Origin: Marinobacter sp. es.042
GTDB lineage: Bacteria; Pseudomonadota; Gammaproteobacteria; Pseudomonadales; Oleiphilaceae
NCBI RefSeq assembly: GCF_900188315.1
Contig: NZ_LT897781.1
Coordinates: 2,728,001-2,792,000, forward strand
Direction: 5' to 3'
Length of the DNA: 64,000 nt
This document shows positions 41,382 through 49,312 of the stretch, one piece after another. The number at the start of each line of letters is the position of its first letter. Position 1 is the stretch's first letter. Below the pieces are notes generated by a model, which worked only from the letters and a program-made list of their open reading frames with translations, ran no database searches and was not told where the DNA came from. Position numbers and translations under genes: made by a program.

Positions 41382-41873
41382 TTAGTTTTTCAGGGTTTCA
41401 AGTGCGGTTATCGCACAGCCTTCATCGATAGCGGATCCGCCGGCACCGGCAACGCCAATAGCACCGATCACCTCGCCGCCAACCTGCACGGGTACTCCGC
41501 CACCCAGCAGCAACAGATCATCGACTGTGTTCAGGTTTTCAGATTCGGGATTATTTCTGGCGATACCGGACAGCTCCCGGCTGGCGGTTTTGGTCGACAG
41601 AGACGTGAACGCCTTCTTCTGGGCAGCCGCGGTGTTGTGTGGACCAATGTTGTCATCCCGCTGCAGCGCCACCAGTCGTCCGCCTCGGTCAACGACAGCA
41701 ACTACTGCAGACCGACCGTCGGCATGGCACGCCTGCAACGTAGCGTCTACAAGCTGATTGGCCAGCGCCAGTGACATGTTCTTTTGATGCAGTGGTTCGG
41801 CGTTTGCGAATGCTCCGCCAGAAGCGAGCATCAAGCCGATGACTGCGCCGGAAAACCAGGATCTCTTATGCAT
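41382..41873 (-). CDS. HbpS/GlcG-family exported protein
   Basis: This 163-residue protein has a signal peptide (WFSGAVIGLMLASGGAFANA) followed by the GlcG/HbpS domain: LALANQLVDATLQACHADGR, VVAVVDRGGRLVALQRDD and LLLLGGGVPVQVGGEVIGAI. HbpS in Streptomyces binds heme and iron and modulates an oxidative-stress two-component system; GlcG occurs with glycolate genes. Here the gene heads a two-gene unit with exported HIU hydrolase, divergent from a response regulator and sensor kinase. A role as ligand sensor or stress protein for that kinase is inferred. Confidence 0.85.
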   Translation of the reverse strand: MHKRSWFSGAVIGLMLASGGAFANAEPLHQKNMSLALANQLVDATLQACHADGRSAVVAVVDRGGRLVALQRDDNIGPHNTAAAQKKAFTSLSTKTASRELSGIARNNPESENLNTVDDLLLLGGGVPVQVGGEVIGAIGVAGAGGSAIDEGCAITALETLKN

Positions 41874-41946
41874 TGCGTCACTCCGTTACCTCGTAAATGT
41901 GGGGCCAGAATGACAGTCGGACAGGAACAGAACGTTTGCGCTTTTA

Positions 41947-41960
41947 TTACCAATCGGTAA
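41947..41960. promoter_or_regulatory. Palindrome in the hbpS/regulator intergenic region
   Basis: TTACCAATCGGTAA has perfect 5-bp arms around a 4-bp spacer and lies between the divergent hbpS-like and response-regulator genes. OmpR/CusR-type regulators bind such short dyads or repeats. It could serve both promoters. A related GTTACCTCGTAAAT stretch lies nearer the hbpS start. Confidence 0.4.
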
Positions 41961-42035
41961 CTGAAAACTGGTCAGAATTTCCGCAATCTTTCGGCTCGTT
42001 TGCCACCGATATTTATGCCGTTGAAAGGGGTGAGG

Positions 42036-42716
42036 ATGCGCATTCTTGTTGTCGAGGATGAAATAAAAGCGGCGGAGTATCTTCGCAAGGGCCTCACCGA
42101 ATCAGGCTTCCTGGTGGAGGTCGCCAATGACGGCCTCGATGCAAAGCATCTGGTTAAGGAAGAAACCTTTGATCTGGTTATTCTGGACATCATGTTGCCG
42201 CAATTGAACGGCTGGCAATTGCTGGACGTTCTCAGGGCAAAATCCGACACGCCGGTTCTGTTCCTTACTGCGCGCGATTCAGTGGAAGACCGCGTTCGAG
42301 GACTCGAGTCCGGAGGTGATGACTATCTGGTGAAACCTTTCTCCTACGCGGAACTTCTGGCAAGAGTCCGGTCCCTCCTCAGGCGAGGCTCAACGGTGAA
42401 AGAGTTGGACAGCTTCTCCGTGGCTGACCTCGAATTCGACGCCAAGCGACGGAAAGTCACGCGCGACGGGCAGCCAATAGCGCTAACAGGTCGAGAATTT
42501 GCCCTGATGCAGCTCTTGCTCAACCATCAGGGCGAGATTTTATCCCGGGCCGATATCGCGACTCAGATCTGGGACATGAATTTCGACAGCGACACCAAGG
42601 TGGTGGACGTTGCGATTCGGCGATTGCGCGCAAAGATCGACGACGGTTTCCCGGTCAAACTGATAAAAACCGTCAGGGGTATGGGGTATGTCCTGGAGCC
42701 GGAGCCAGAAGCATGA
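42036..42716 (+). CDS. OmpR-family response regulator (CusR/HprR-like)
   Basis: The 226-residue protein has a receiver domain beginning MRILVVEDEIKAAEYLRKGL, with the phospho-acceptor Asp51 in LVILDIMLPQLNGW and the conserved Lys in DDYLVKPFSYAELLARVRSL. A C-terminal winged helix follows (FEFDAKRRKV-like ADLEFDAKRRKVTRDGQPIA through VVDVAIRRLRAKIDDGF). This closely follows the heavy-metal/oxidant CusR-HprR type. The ATG at 42036 has an AAGGGG-type site; 12 upstream codons are not homologous. It overlaps the kinase gene (ATGA) and is divergent from hbpS-hiuH, the likely targets. In E. coli, HprR regulates hiuH. Confidence 0.9.
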   Translation: MRILVVEDEIKAAEYLRKGLTESGFLVEVANDGLDAKHLVKEETFDLVILDIMLPQLNGWQLLDVLRAKSDTPVLFLTARDSVEDRVRGLESGGDDYLVKPFSYAELLARVRSLLRRGSTVKELDSFSVADLEFDAKRRKVTRDGQPIALTGREFALMQLLLNHQGEILSRADIATQIWDMNFDSDTKVVDVAIRRLRAKIDDGFPVKLIKTVRGMGYVLEPEPEA

Positions 42717-44080
42717 TCCGCTTATCCATCGCCCAACGTTTGGCACTGATGTTCGCTCTGATCAGCCTGTTAACCCTGGGCACGATCGGCGTGTTGCTCT
42801 ATTCCTCTCTGGAGCGCGAACTTGCCTGGCGGGATGATCAAACGCTGGAGGGCCGACTGGAGCGCATGGAAAACCTGCTCGTCAATGCCGGAACAGTCTC
42901 GGAGTTACGAACCCAGCCTCAGCTCTATGCCAACATGCTGGGCAACACAGACAACGTTCTGTGGGTGCTTAACGAAAACCGGGAAGTTCTCATCGAAATC
43001 AACCCTCCCAACCTGCCGATTCCCCCGGTGGCCACAGGCTCTTCGATTGAGTTTACAAATGGCGCGACTCCGGTCGACTACCGTTTAGCCGGCTACAGGG
43101 CAGACATTGGCGGACAAAGCCTCACCCTCATTGCGGGCAAGACGCTCACCGAGCGAAACAGAATGCTGGCGGGCTACCGCTCAACCCTGTGGTGGGCGCT
43201 CATCATCGGTGCGGTTATCAGTGGCAGCGTTAGCTGGCTTGTCAGCCGATGGGGATTGGGCCCGGTCCGCCAGCTGTCGAAAAATGTGGAAAGCATTCGC
43301 ACGAACAACCTGGACACACGTCTCCAGCCATTGGACCAGTACCCTGAGCTGAGCCAGTTAACTAGTCGACTGAACGAAATGATTGCTCGATTGGAAGCGG
43401 GTTTTACGCAATTGGCGCGTTTTTCAGAGGATCTCGCTCATGAGATGCGGACGCCTCTGAACAACCTGTTGGGCCAGACCCAACAATGCTTATCCAAGCC
43501 ACGAGAGTCTGCTGACTATGAAGCATTGCTTCTGTCCAACCTTGAGGAATATGAGCGACTCTCGAGAATGATCAACAGCATGTTGTTTCTCGCCCGAGCA
43601 GAGAAAAACGGCACGGAGACTGGGTTTGAAACGGTTTCCATTCATTCGTTGGTTGAGCGTTTATTCGATTATTTCTCCGACATTGCTGAAGACAATCGAA
43701 TCTCGCTAATCAATAAAACGGAGGGCACGCTCAATGCCTCCCCGGACCTTCTGCAACGAGCTCTGGCTAATCTGGTCGATAACGCTTTAAACCATACCGC
43801 CGACAACGGGACCATCATCGTTTCAACCCATCATGATAAAGGCGTCAGCCAGATAACCGTTTTTAACAGCGGAGAGCACATCAGTGAAAAACACCTGGAT
43901 CGTGTTTTTGACCGTTTCTATCGATGCGATCCGGCCAGGCAAAATGCCTCACAAACCGGTGGTCTGGGGTTGGCAATCGTTGACTCAATCATGAAAGGGC
44001 ACGGTGGCCACCCCGAGATTCGGAATGTCCCGAGTGGCGTGGAAGTAACAATGACGTTCCCTCGCCTTCATCACGGATAG
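42713..44080 (+). CDS. Sensor histidine kinase (CusS/HprS-like)
   Basis: The 455-residue kinase has TM1 at about residues 11-34 (LALMFALISLLTLGTIGVLL), a periplasmic domain of about 125 residues, TM2 (WWALIIGAVISGSVSWLV), a HAMP linker, the H-box FSEDLAHEMRTPLNNLLGQ with His243, the N-box NLVDNALNHTADNG, and the G-box GGLGLAIVDSIMKGHGG. The layout and length match heavy-metal-type sensors such as CusS and oxidant sensor HprS. Copper-binding His/Met clusters of CusS are not evident in the periplasmic loop, which favours another signal. It is coupled to the regulator by a 4-bp overlap. The signal is unknown. Confidence 0.9.
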   Translation: MIRLSIAQRLALMFALISLLTLGTIGVLLYSSLERELAWRDDQTLEGRLERMENLLVNAGTVSELRTQPQLYANMLGNTDNVLWVLNENREVLIEINPPNLPIPPVATGSSIEFTNGATPVDYRLAGYRADIGGQSLTLIAGKTLTERNRMLAGYRSTLWWALIIGAVISGSVSWLVSRWGLGPVRQLSKNVESIRTNNLDTRLQPLDQYPELSQLTSRLNEMIARLEAGFTQLARFSEDLAHEMRTPLNNLLGQTQQCLSKPRESADYEALLLSNLEEYERLSRMINSMLFLARAEKNGTETGFETVSIHSLVERLFDYFSDIAEDNRISLINKTEGTLNASPDLLQRALANLVDNALNHTADNGTIIVSTHHDKGVSQITVFNSGEHISEKHLDRVFDRFYRCDPARQNASQTGGLGLAIVDSIMKGHGGHPEIRNVPSGVEVTMTFPRLHHG

Positions 44081-44084
44081 ATCA

Positions 44085-44107
44085 AGCCATTCTCAGAATG
44101 GTTCTTT
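44085..44107 (+). terminator. Weak hairpin after the kinase gene
   Basis: CCATTC-TCA-GAATGG forms a 6-bp stem with a 3-nt loop, followed by TTCTTT. It lies 7 bp after the kinase stop. The T tract is short and interrupted, so termination is only possible. Confidence 0.35.
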
Positions 44108-44255
44108 AGAAACCGTCTTCACCTTGACCCCCTCCCCTTTTCTTCTTTTAAGCATCGTTTTTTTCGATGTATATATATCAATATTAGCGATTTTTTAGCT
44201 TGCTCCATTCGACTAAAGTCTTACGCCCTTTCTGACCAACCAAGAGCAAAGGGCC

Positions 44256-45851
44256 ATGACAGCGATAAAAACCGATGTGCTGCTCATCGGTGGCGGCATT
44301 ATGAGCACCACCCTGGCAACGCTTATAACAGAGCTCGACAGCAGTCGTTCCCTGACCATTATTGAGCAGTCCGAGCAGCTCGGGCAGGAAAGCTCGGATG
44401 CATGGAACAACGCCGGCACAGGCCACGCCGGTTACTGCGAATTGAATTACACGCCACAAGCGCCCGATGGGACCGTCTCAGCCGAGAGAGCACTGGACAT
44501 CAACGAGCGGTTCGAAGTCTCTCTCCAGTTCTGGGGGTCACTTGCCCACAAAAACGTGCTGCCCTCGCCGGAATCGTTCATCCGAAAAGTGCCACACCTG
44601 AGCTGGGTCAAAGGCAAGGTCGGTCGCGAATTTCTTGCCAACCGACAAAGCGTCATGGTCAGGAGTTCACTGTTTGAGGGCATGGAGTTTTCCGATGATC
44701 AAGACACGCTCGAGCGTTGGCTGCCTCTTATCACCCGAAGTCGCACCGATAATGAGGTTATGTCCGCCACCCGCGTAGATCACGGCAGTGACGTCGATTT
44801 CGGCGCCCTCACGCGCAGTTTCGGTAGTTTTCTGAGGGGCCAACCGCAGGTCTCGACCATGCTCCAAACACGGGTAGTCAGCCTGAAAAAGCAGGGTGAT
44901 CGCTGGTCAGTAACGGTCAGAAACAGCATCACCGGTGAGCTCAAGGACATTGACGCGGGCTTTGTTTTCGTCGGCGCGGGCGGCGCAAGCCTGCCGTTGT
45001 TGCAAAAGGCCGGCGTCGAGGAAGCCAAAGGCTATGGCGGCTTTCCGGTCTCGGGTATCTGGCTTGCCTGTCACAACGAGGCACTGGCACTGGCGCATAG
45101 CGCCAAGGTCTACAGTCAGGCTGAGGTAGGCGCCCCACCCATGTCGGTGCCCCATCTCGATACCCGCTACATCGACGGCAAGCCAGCGTTGCTGTTCGGT
45201 CCCTTCGCCGGCTTCACCACCCGATTTCTGAAAGCTGGAAGCCTATTTGACCTGATTCGAAGCGTGCGCCCGGACAACCTATCCAACCTGATGCACGTGG
45301 CAGCTACGCAATGGCCCCTTACCCGCTATCTGATAAAAGAAACCTTGAGTTCGCGCGCCGATCGATTGTCCCACCTCGCCGCTTTTATGCCCGCCGCCGA
45401 TCACAGCGAGTGGCGCCTGCGGCGGGCTGGTCAGCGGGTTCAGATCATCAAGACCGGCGCCAACGGAAAGGGTGCGCTGGAGTTTGGCACCGAGGTACTG
45501 ACCACGGCCGATGGTTCCCTGGCTGCGCTTCTCGGTGCATCGCCGGGCGCTTCCACCGGCGTCTCCGCGATGCTGACTGTCATTGAACGGTGTCTCCCGG
45601 AACTGACCCAGGGCCACCATCGCCAGATTCTTCAGTCACTGATCCCCAGTTACGGACACTCCCTGAAGGACGATCCGCAACTATTGAGAAACGTTCGCGC
45701 TTTCACACACCCCACACTGGGACTTATGGGCCCGATGTCCTCCTCACTTTCAACACGGAGCGAAAACCATGCTGATAGGAATACCGACAGAGACAAGAGC
45801 CGACGAGAACCGGGTCGCGATCATACCGGCCGGCGTGCCGGAGTTGCTTGA
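44256..45851 (+). CDS. mqo: Malate:quinone oxidoreductase
   Basis: The 531-residue FAD protein begins with DVLLIGGGIMSTTLATLITE and continues with ESSDAWNNAGTGHAGYCELN, VFVGAGGASLPLLQKAGVEE, GPFAGFTTRFLKAGSLFDL and LGASPGASTGVSAML, all Mqo signatures. Mqo oxidises malate to oxaloacetate at the inner membrane and reduces quinone. Family homology ends near THPTLGL (about residue 485). The remaining 45 charged residues overlap the first 83 bp of pntAA in another frame and look like an unselected read-through tail. A frameshift or lost stop codon is one explanation; a tolerated extension is another. Confidence 0.9.
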   Translation: MTAIKTDVLLIGGGIMSTTLATLITELDSSRSLTIIEQSEQLGQESSDAWNNAGTGHAGYCELNYTPQAPDGTVSAERALDINERFEVSLQFWGSLAHKNVLPSPESFIRKVPHLSWVKGKVGREFLANRQSVMVRSSLFEGMEFSDDQDTLERWLPLITRSRTDNEVMSATRVDHGSDVDFGALTRSFGSFLRGQPQVSTMLQTRVVSLKKQGDRWSVTVRNSITGELKDIDAGFVFVGAGGASLPLLQKAGVEEAKGYGGFPVSGIWLACHNEALALAHSAKVYSQAEVGAPPMSVPHLDTRYIDGKPALLFGPFAGFTTRFLKAGSLFDLIRSVRPDNLSNLMHVAATQWPLTRYLIKETLSSRADRLSHLAAFMPAADHSEWRLRRAGQRVQIIKTGANGKGALEFGTEVLTTADGSLAALLGASPGASTGVSAMLTVIERCLPELTQGHHRQILQSLIPSYGHSLKDDPQLLRNVRAFTHPTLGLMGPMSSSLSTRSENHADRNTDRDKSRREPGRDHTGRRAGVA

Positions 45852-46938
45852 GGCAGGCTACGAAGTCATCGTTGAGCAGGGCGCCGGGCTGGCCGCTCAC
45901 TTCACCGACGAGGAATACCGCAGCAGCGGGGCCATTATTGCCGACAATGCCGAATCGCTCTACCGGCAGGCCGATATTCTGGTCAAGGTGCAGCCACCCA
46001 GTGAGACCGAGGCCTCAAGCCTTAAAGCTGAGTCCACGCTGATCTGTATACTCGAGCCCTGGGACAACAAAACGCTACTGGAAAGACTGGCAGAGCGTTC
46101 AATTCAAGCGTTTGCGCTGGACCTGGTTCCACGCACTACCCGCGCGCAATCCATGGACGTTCTCAGCGCCATGGCAGGCATCAGTGGCTATCGGTCCGTG
46201 TTGCGCGGCGCCATGTCTTTGCCACGCTACTTTCCGATGCTGATGACGGCCGCCGGCACTATCCACCCGGCAAGGGTCCTCGTCATCGGCGCCGGTGTTG
46301 CTGGCCTGATGGCCATTGCAACGGCGCGCCGACTTGGCGCCGTGGTCGAGGCCTATGATCTCCGCCCGGAAGTCAAAGAACAAGTGGAAAGCCTGGGCGC
46401 GGACTTTATCGAGATTGAGGTTCCGGAGACCGATGCCTCCGGCGACAACGGTTATGCCACAGCGCAGTCCGAGGCTTTCTACCATGCCCAGCGGGAACAG
46501 CTCGGTGACTGCGTTGCGCGGGCCGACCTTGTTATCACCACCGCGGCCGTTCCTGGCAAGCCGGCGCCGAAGCTGATCGACAAAGCGATGATCCATCGCA
46601 TGAAACGTGGCTCGGTCATCGTTGATCTCGCCGCCGCCCGCGGCGGTAACGTTGAAGGCACCGTGCTGAACGAAAAGGTTGATGTGGATGGTGTCACCCT
46701 TGTCGGGCATGTCAACCACCCTTCCCGGGTCCCGGTGCACGCTTCCCAATTGCTGAATCGCAATATCATCAACTTCATCAAAAACATGACAGAAGAGGGG
46801 CGTCTGGTGCCCAGACAGGAGGATGACATCGTTTCAGCCACGATGGTCACCTGCGAGGGTCAGGTTTATTTCGGGCAGGACAAGAGCGCGCCTGCGCCCG
46901 CAAAAGCATCACCAGAAACAGAAGAGGACGTTGCCTGA
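45769..46938 (+). CDS. pntAA: NAD(P) transhydrogenase subunit alpha, part 1 (PntAA)
   Basis: The 389-residue domain I protein binds NAD(H). It starts MLIGIPTETRADENRVAIIP and has YRSVLRGAMSLPRYFPMLMT, the dinucleotide fold VLVIGAGVAGLMAIATARRL, LRPEVKEQVESLGADFIE and the mobile loop IDKAMIHRMKRGSVIVDLAA. With PntAB and PntB it makes the proton-translocating transhydrogenase, which reduces NADP with NADH at the expense of the proton gradient. It uses a CGGAG site inside the 3' end of mqo and overlaps pntAB by one base. Confidence 0.93.
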   Translation: MLIGIPTETRADENRVAIIPAGVPELLEAGYEVIVEQGAGLAAHFTDEEYRSSGAIIADNAESLYRQADILVKVQPPSETEASSLKAESTLICILEPWDNKTLLERLAERSIQAFALDLVPRTTRAQSMDVLSAMAGISGYRSVLRGAMSLPRYFPMLMTAAGTIHPARVLVIGAGVAGLMAIATARRLGAVVEAYDLRPEVKEQVESLGADFIEIEVPETDASGDNGYATAQSEAFYHAQREQLGDCVARADLVITTAAVPGKPAPKLIDKAMIHRMKRGSVIVDLAAARGGNVEGTVLNEKVDVDGVTLVGHVNHPSRVPVHASQLLNRNIINFIKNMTEEGRLVPRQEDDIVSATMVTCEGQVYFGQDKSAPAPAKASPETEEDVA

Positions 46939-47225
46939 TGGAAATGCTGGTATTGAGTTTCACCATTTTTGTTCTGGCGCTTTTTGTTGGCGTGGAACTG
47001 ATCAACAAAGTCCCACCCACCCTGCACACGCCGTTAATGAGCGGCACCAACGCGATCTCAGGCATTGTGATTGTAGGCGCGATTGTCAGCGCCGGCACCA
47101 ATCACCTGTCACCGACGCTCGCCAGCGTTCTCGGATTCATCGCAGTGACGCTCGCCAGTATCAACATCGTGGCCGGCTTCATGGTCACAGACCGTATGCT
47201 CAACATGTTCAAGCGTAAGGGTTAA
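46938..47225 (+). CDS. pntAB: NAD(P) transhydrogenase subunit alpha, part 2 (PntAB)
   Basis: The 95-residue membrane protein supplies the alpha-side helices of the transhydrogenase channel. It contains GVELINKVPPTLHTPLMSGT, AISGIVIVGAIVSAG and FIAVTLASINIVAGFMVTDR, which correspond to the end of E. coli PntA; here it is a separate gene. TGATG overlap with pntAA and a 2-bp gap to pntB indicate tight coupling. Confidence 0.94.
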   Translation: MEMLVLSFTIFVLALFVGVELINKVPPTLHTPLMSGTNAISGIVIVGAIVSAGTNHLSPTLASVLGFIAVTLASINIVAGFMVTDRMLNMFKRKG

Positions 47226-47227
47226 TC

Positions 47228-48637
47228 ATGTTTGCTCTTGTCAATCTTTCCTATCTCACAGCCGCGGTGCTCTTCATTCTGGGCATCAAGGGCATGACCA
47301 AGCCGAAAACCGCTGTCCGCGGAAACCAGATTGCCGCGATCGGGATGCTCATCGCCGTGGTTGCGGCCCTGCTGCACCACCAGATTGTCGGCTTCACAAC
47401 CATCATTGCGGGCATGGTGATTGGCGGTTCTATCGGTGCCTGGCTTGCCCGGAAAACCGCCATGACCTCCATGCCGGAGCTGGTGGCGAGTCTCAACGGT
47501 ATCGGCGGTGGTGCCTCTCTCGCGGTTGCTGCCAGCACCTGGCTGACGGCTCTCGGAACGCAGAGCGCCGGGGCGACGCAGGCCAGCACAGCCTGGACAC
47601 TGGCCATCGTGTTCTCCATCGCCATTGGCGCGGTAACGCTGACCGGCTCTGTGGTGGCGGTTCTGAAACTGAAGGGCAACGTGGGCGATAGCCGTCGCGC
47701 CCGCCAGTGGCAGGCTGTCGCGTTGCTGAGCCTTGTCGGCGTCATTACCTGCGGGGTGCTGTTCTTTAATGATAGCCAGGCACCGCAACTGATGTTGCTG
47801 GTTCTGGTTGGGCTCTGCCTGTTGCTGGGTGTTGGGCTTGTGCAGCCAATTGGCGGTGCAGACATGCCCGTAGTCGTCGCACTATTGAACGCCTACTCCG
47901 GCCTCGCCGGCGCCTCCACCGGCTTTGTACTGGAAAATCAGGGCCTGATCATCACCGGCTCGCTGGTAGGAGCATCCGGTCTGATCCTCACCGCCGTGAT
48001 GTGCAAAGCCATGAACCGGTCGCTGCCCAATGTGCTGTTTGGAGGTGCCTTTGGACAAAGCGCGGGCACGCAGTCTGCAACCAATGACGACGAGTTCTAT
48101 GCTGGTAAAGTGAAGTACGCAACACCGGATGACCTGGCAATGCTGCTGGACGGCGCGCGTAATGTAGTGATGGTGCCAGGCTATGGCCTCGCCGTCGCTC
48201 AGGCTCAGCACGCCGTCAAAGAACTGGCGAACCAGCTGGAATCCCGCGGTGCAAGGGTGAATTACGCCATCCATCCGGTCGCAGGTCGTATGCCGGGGCA
48301 CATGAACGTTCTCCTCGCAGAAGCTGAAATTTCCTATGACCAGTTAAAGGATATGGACAGCATCAACCCGGAACTGCCCCAGGCTGACGTTGCCATTGTT
48401 CTAGGTGCCAACGACGTGGTGAATCCGGCTGCTGCGGAAGAACCCAGCTCTCCGATTTACGGCATGCCCATTCTCGACGTACATAAAGCGAAAACCGTAA
48501 TTGTGGTAAAGCGAAGCCTTTCACCCGGTTTTGCCGGAATCCCCAACAGTCTGTTTATTCGTGATAACAGTCTGATGGTGAAAGGCGACGCCAAGGATGT
48601 GCTTCAAGCTACCACCAGCGCCATCAAAGAACTCTGA
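47228..48637 (+). CDS. pntB: NAD(P) transhydrogenase subunit beta (PntB)
   Basis: The 469-residue protein has an N-terminal membrane domain II of several helices (LTAAVLFILGIKGMTKPKTA onward) and a C-terminal NADP-binding domain III. The latter shows VMVPGYGLAVAQAQHAVKEL, YAIHPVAGRMPGHMNVLLAE, VAIVLGANDVVNPAA and the GMPILDVHKAKTVIVVKRSL segment. It completes the proton-pumping transhydrogenase with PntAA and PntAB. It is the last intact gene of the mqo-pnt run; a cysD-like stub follows after 21 bp. Confidence 0.95.
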   Translation: MFALVNLSYLTAAVLFILGIKGMTKPKTAVRGNQIAAIGMLIAVVAALLHHQIVGFTTIIAGMVIGGSIGAWLARKTAMTSMPELVASLNGIGGGASLAVAASTWLTALGTQSAGATQASTAWTLAIVFSIAIGAVTLTGSVVAVLKLKGNVGDSRRARQWQAVALLSLVGVITCGVLFFNDSQAPQLMLLVLVGLCLLLGVGLVQPIGGADMPVVVALLNAYSGLAGASTGFVLENQGLIITGSLVGASGLILTAVMCKAMNRSLPNVLFGGAFGQSAGTQSATNDDEFYAGKVKYATPDDLAMLLDGARNVVMVPGYGLAVAQAQHAVKELANQLESRGARVNYAIHPVAGRMPGHMNVLLAEAEISYDQLKDMDSINPELPQADVAIVLGANDVVNPAAAEEPSSPIYGMPILDVHKAKTVIVVKRSLSPGFAGIPNSLFIRDNSLMVKGDAKDVLQATTSAIKEL

Positions 48638-48658
48638 GGTACCCAAAGGAGCCCCCGC

Positions 48659-48793
48659 ATGAAACTTCTGAATCGCCTTAAAGCACTGGAAACTTTCGCG
48701 ATTCGTATCATGCGGGAGGTTACTGCATACTTTGAGAATAGCCGCATACTCCATTTTACGAGCATGGTTCAAGCCGGCTCAAAACGCTCCTGA
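48659..48793 (+). pseudogene. cysD-like 5' remnant (44 codons)
   Basis: An AAGGAG site precedes an ATG at 48659 that opens a 44-codon frame. It contains LKALETFAIRIMREVTAYFE, then NSRIL. This aligns with the N-terminus of CysD (sulfate adenylyltransferase subunit 2, typically [20 protein letters not shown], then NPVML): about half the residues match over 26 positions. Homology stops before the ATP-pyrophosphatase motif SIGKDS. The frame then runs 25 bp into the 3' end of the opposing glutaredoxin-like gene. It looks like a truncated gene start; a real small protein cannot be ruled out, given the intact ribosome site. Confidence 0.5.
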
Positions 48794-49161
48794 AGCCACG
48801 CCTTGATTTCATCGGATTCGTAGAGCCACCGCTCACTGCCATCCTCATGCCGAATCTTCAGGCAAGGCACTTTGACACGACCACCACCGGCTTCCAACGC
48901 CGCACGATGCTCCGGGTCATGCTGGGCGTCGCGGGTTTCGATGTTGAGACCCAGCCTGGCAATTTCCTTTCTTACCTTGATACAGAACGGGCAAGCCTTG
49001 AACTGGTAAAGGGCGAGATCCTTGCTGGCCTCATCGACACGGGCCTGCTCTTCAGCGCTTCGATTCACGCTTTCTGGCGTGCTGAGCTTTTCGCTGAGTA
49101 GCATAAAGGGCGTCAGTACCAGACGCAGGGTACGGAAAAAATAACGAATTATAACTTTCAT
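48769..49161 (-). CDS. Membrane-anchored glutaredoxin/GST-N-like protein
   Basis: The 130-residue protein has an N-terminal hydrophobic anchor (YFFRTLRLVLTPFMLLSEKL) and then a thioredoxin-fold domain. It has the redox motif CPFC (LYQFKACPFCIKVRKEIARL), the cis-proline region GGGRVKVPCLKI and ESDEIKAWLQERF. Such proteins are annotated as glutaredoxins or GST N-terminal domain proteins and probably handle thiol-disulfide exchange at the inner membrane. It is convergent to the pnt genes and overlaps the cysD-like remnant by 25 bp. The specific substrate is unknown. Confidence 0.85.
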   Translation of the reverse strand: MKVIIRYFFRTLRLVLTPFMLLSEKLSTPESVNRSAEEQARVDEASKDLALYQFKACPFCIKVRKEIARLGLNIETRDAQHDPEHRAALEAGGGRVKVPCLKIRHEDGSERWLYESDEIKAWLQERFEPA

Positions 49162-49312
49162 GGGTAAGGCTCGAACTCCTCATTAAAGGTGGCCTGCAGG
49201 GTAGCGGCATCCAGGATTTATTTGCGTGCCTGATAGTGGTGTACGAGGATATCATTTCAAAGGATGAAGTGTTCAGAGTAACGGGGCAGCCCCTTCACAG
49301 ATGGAGAACCAG

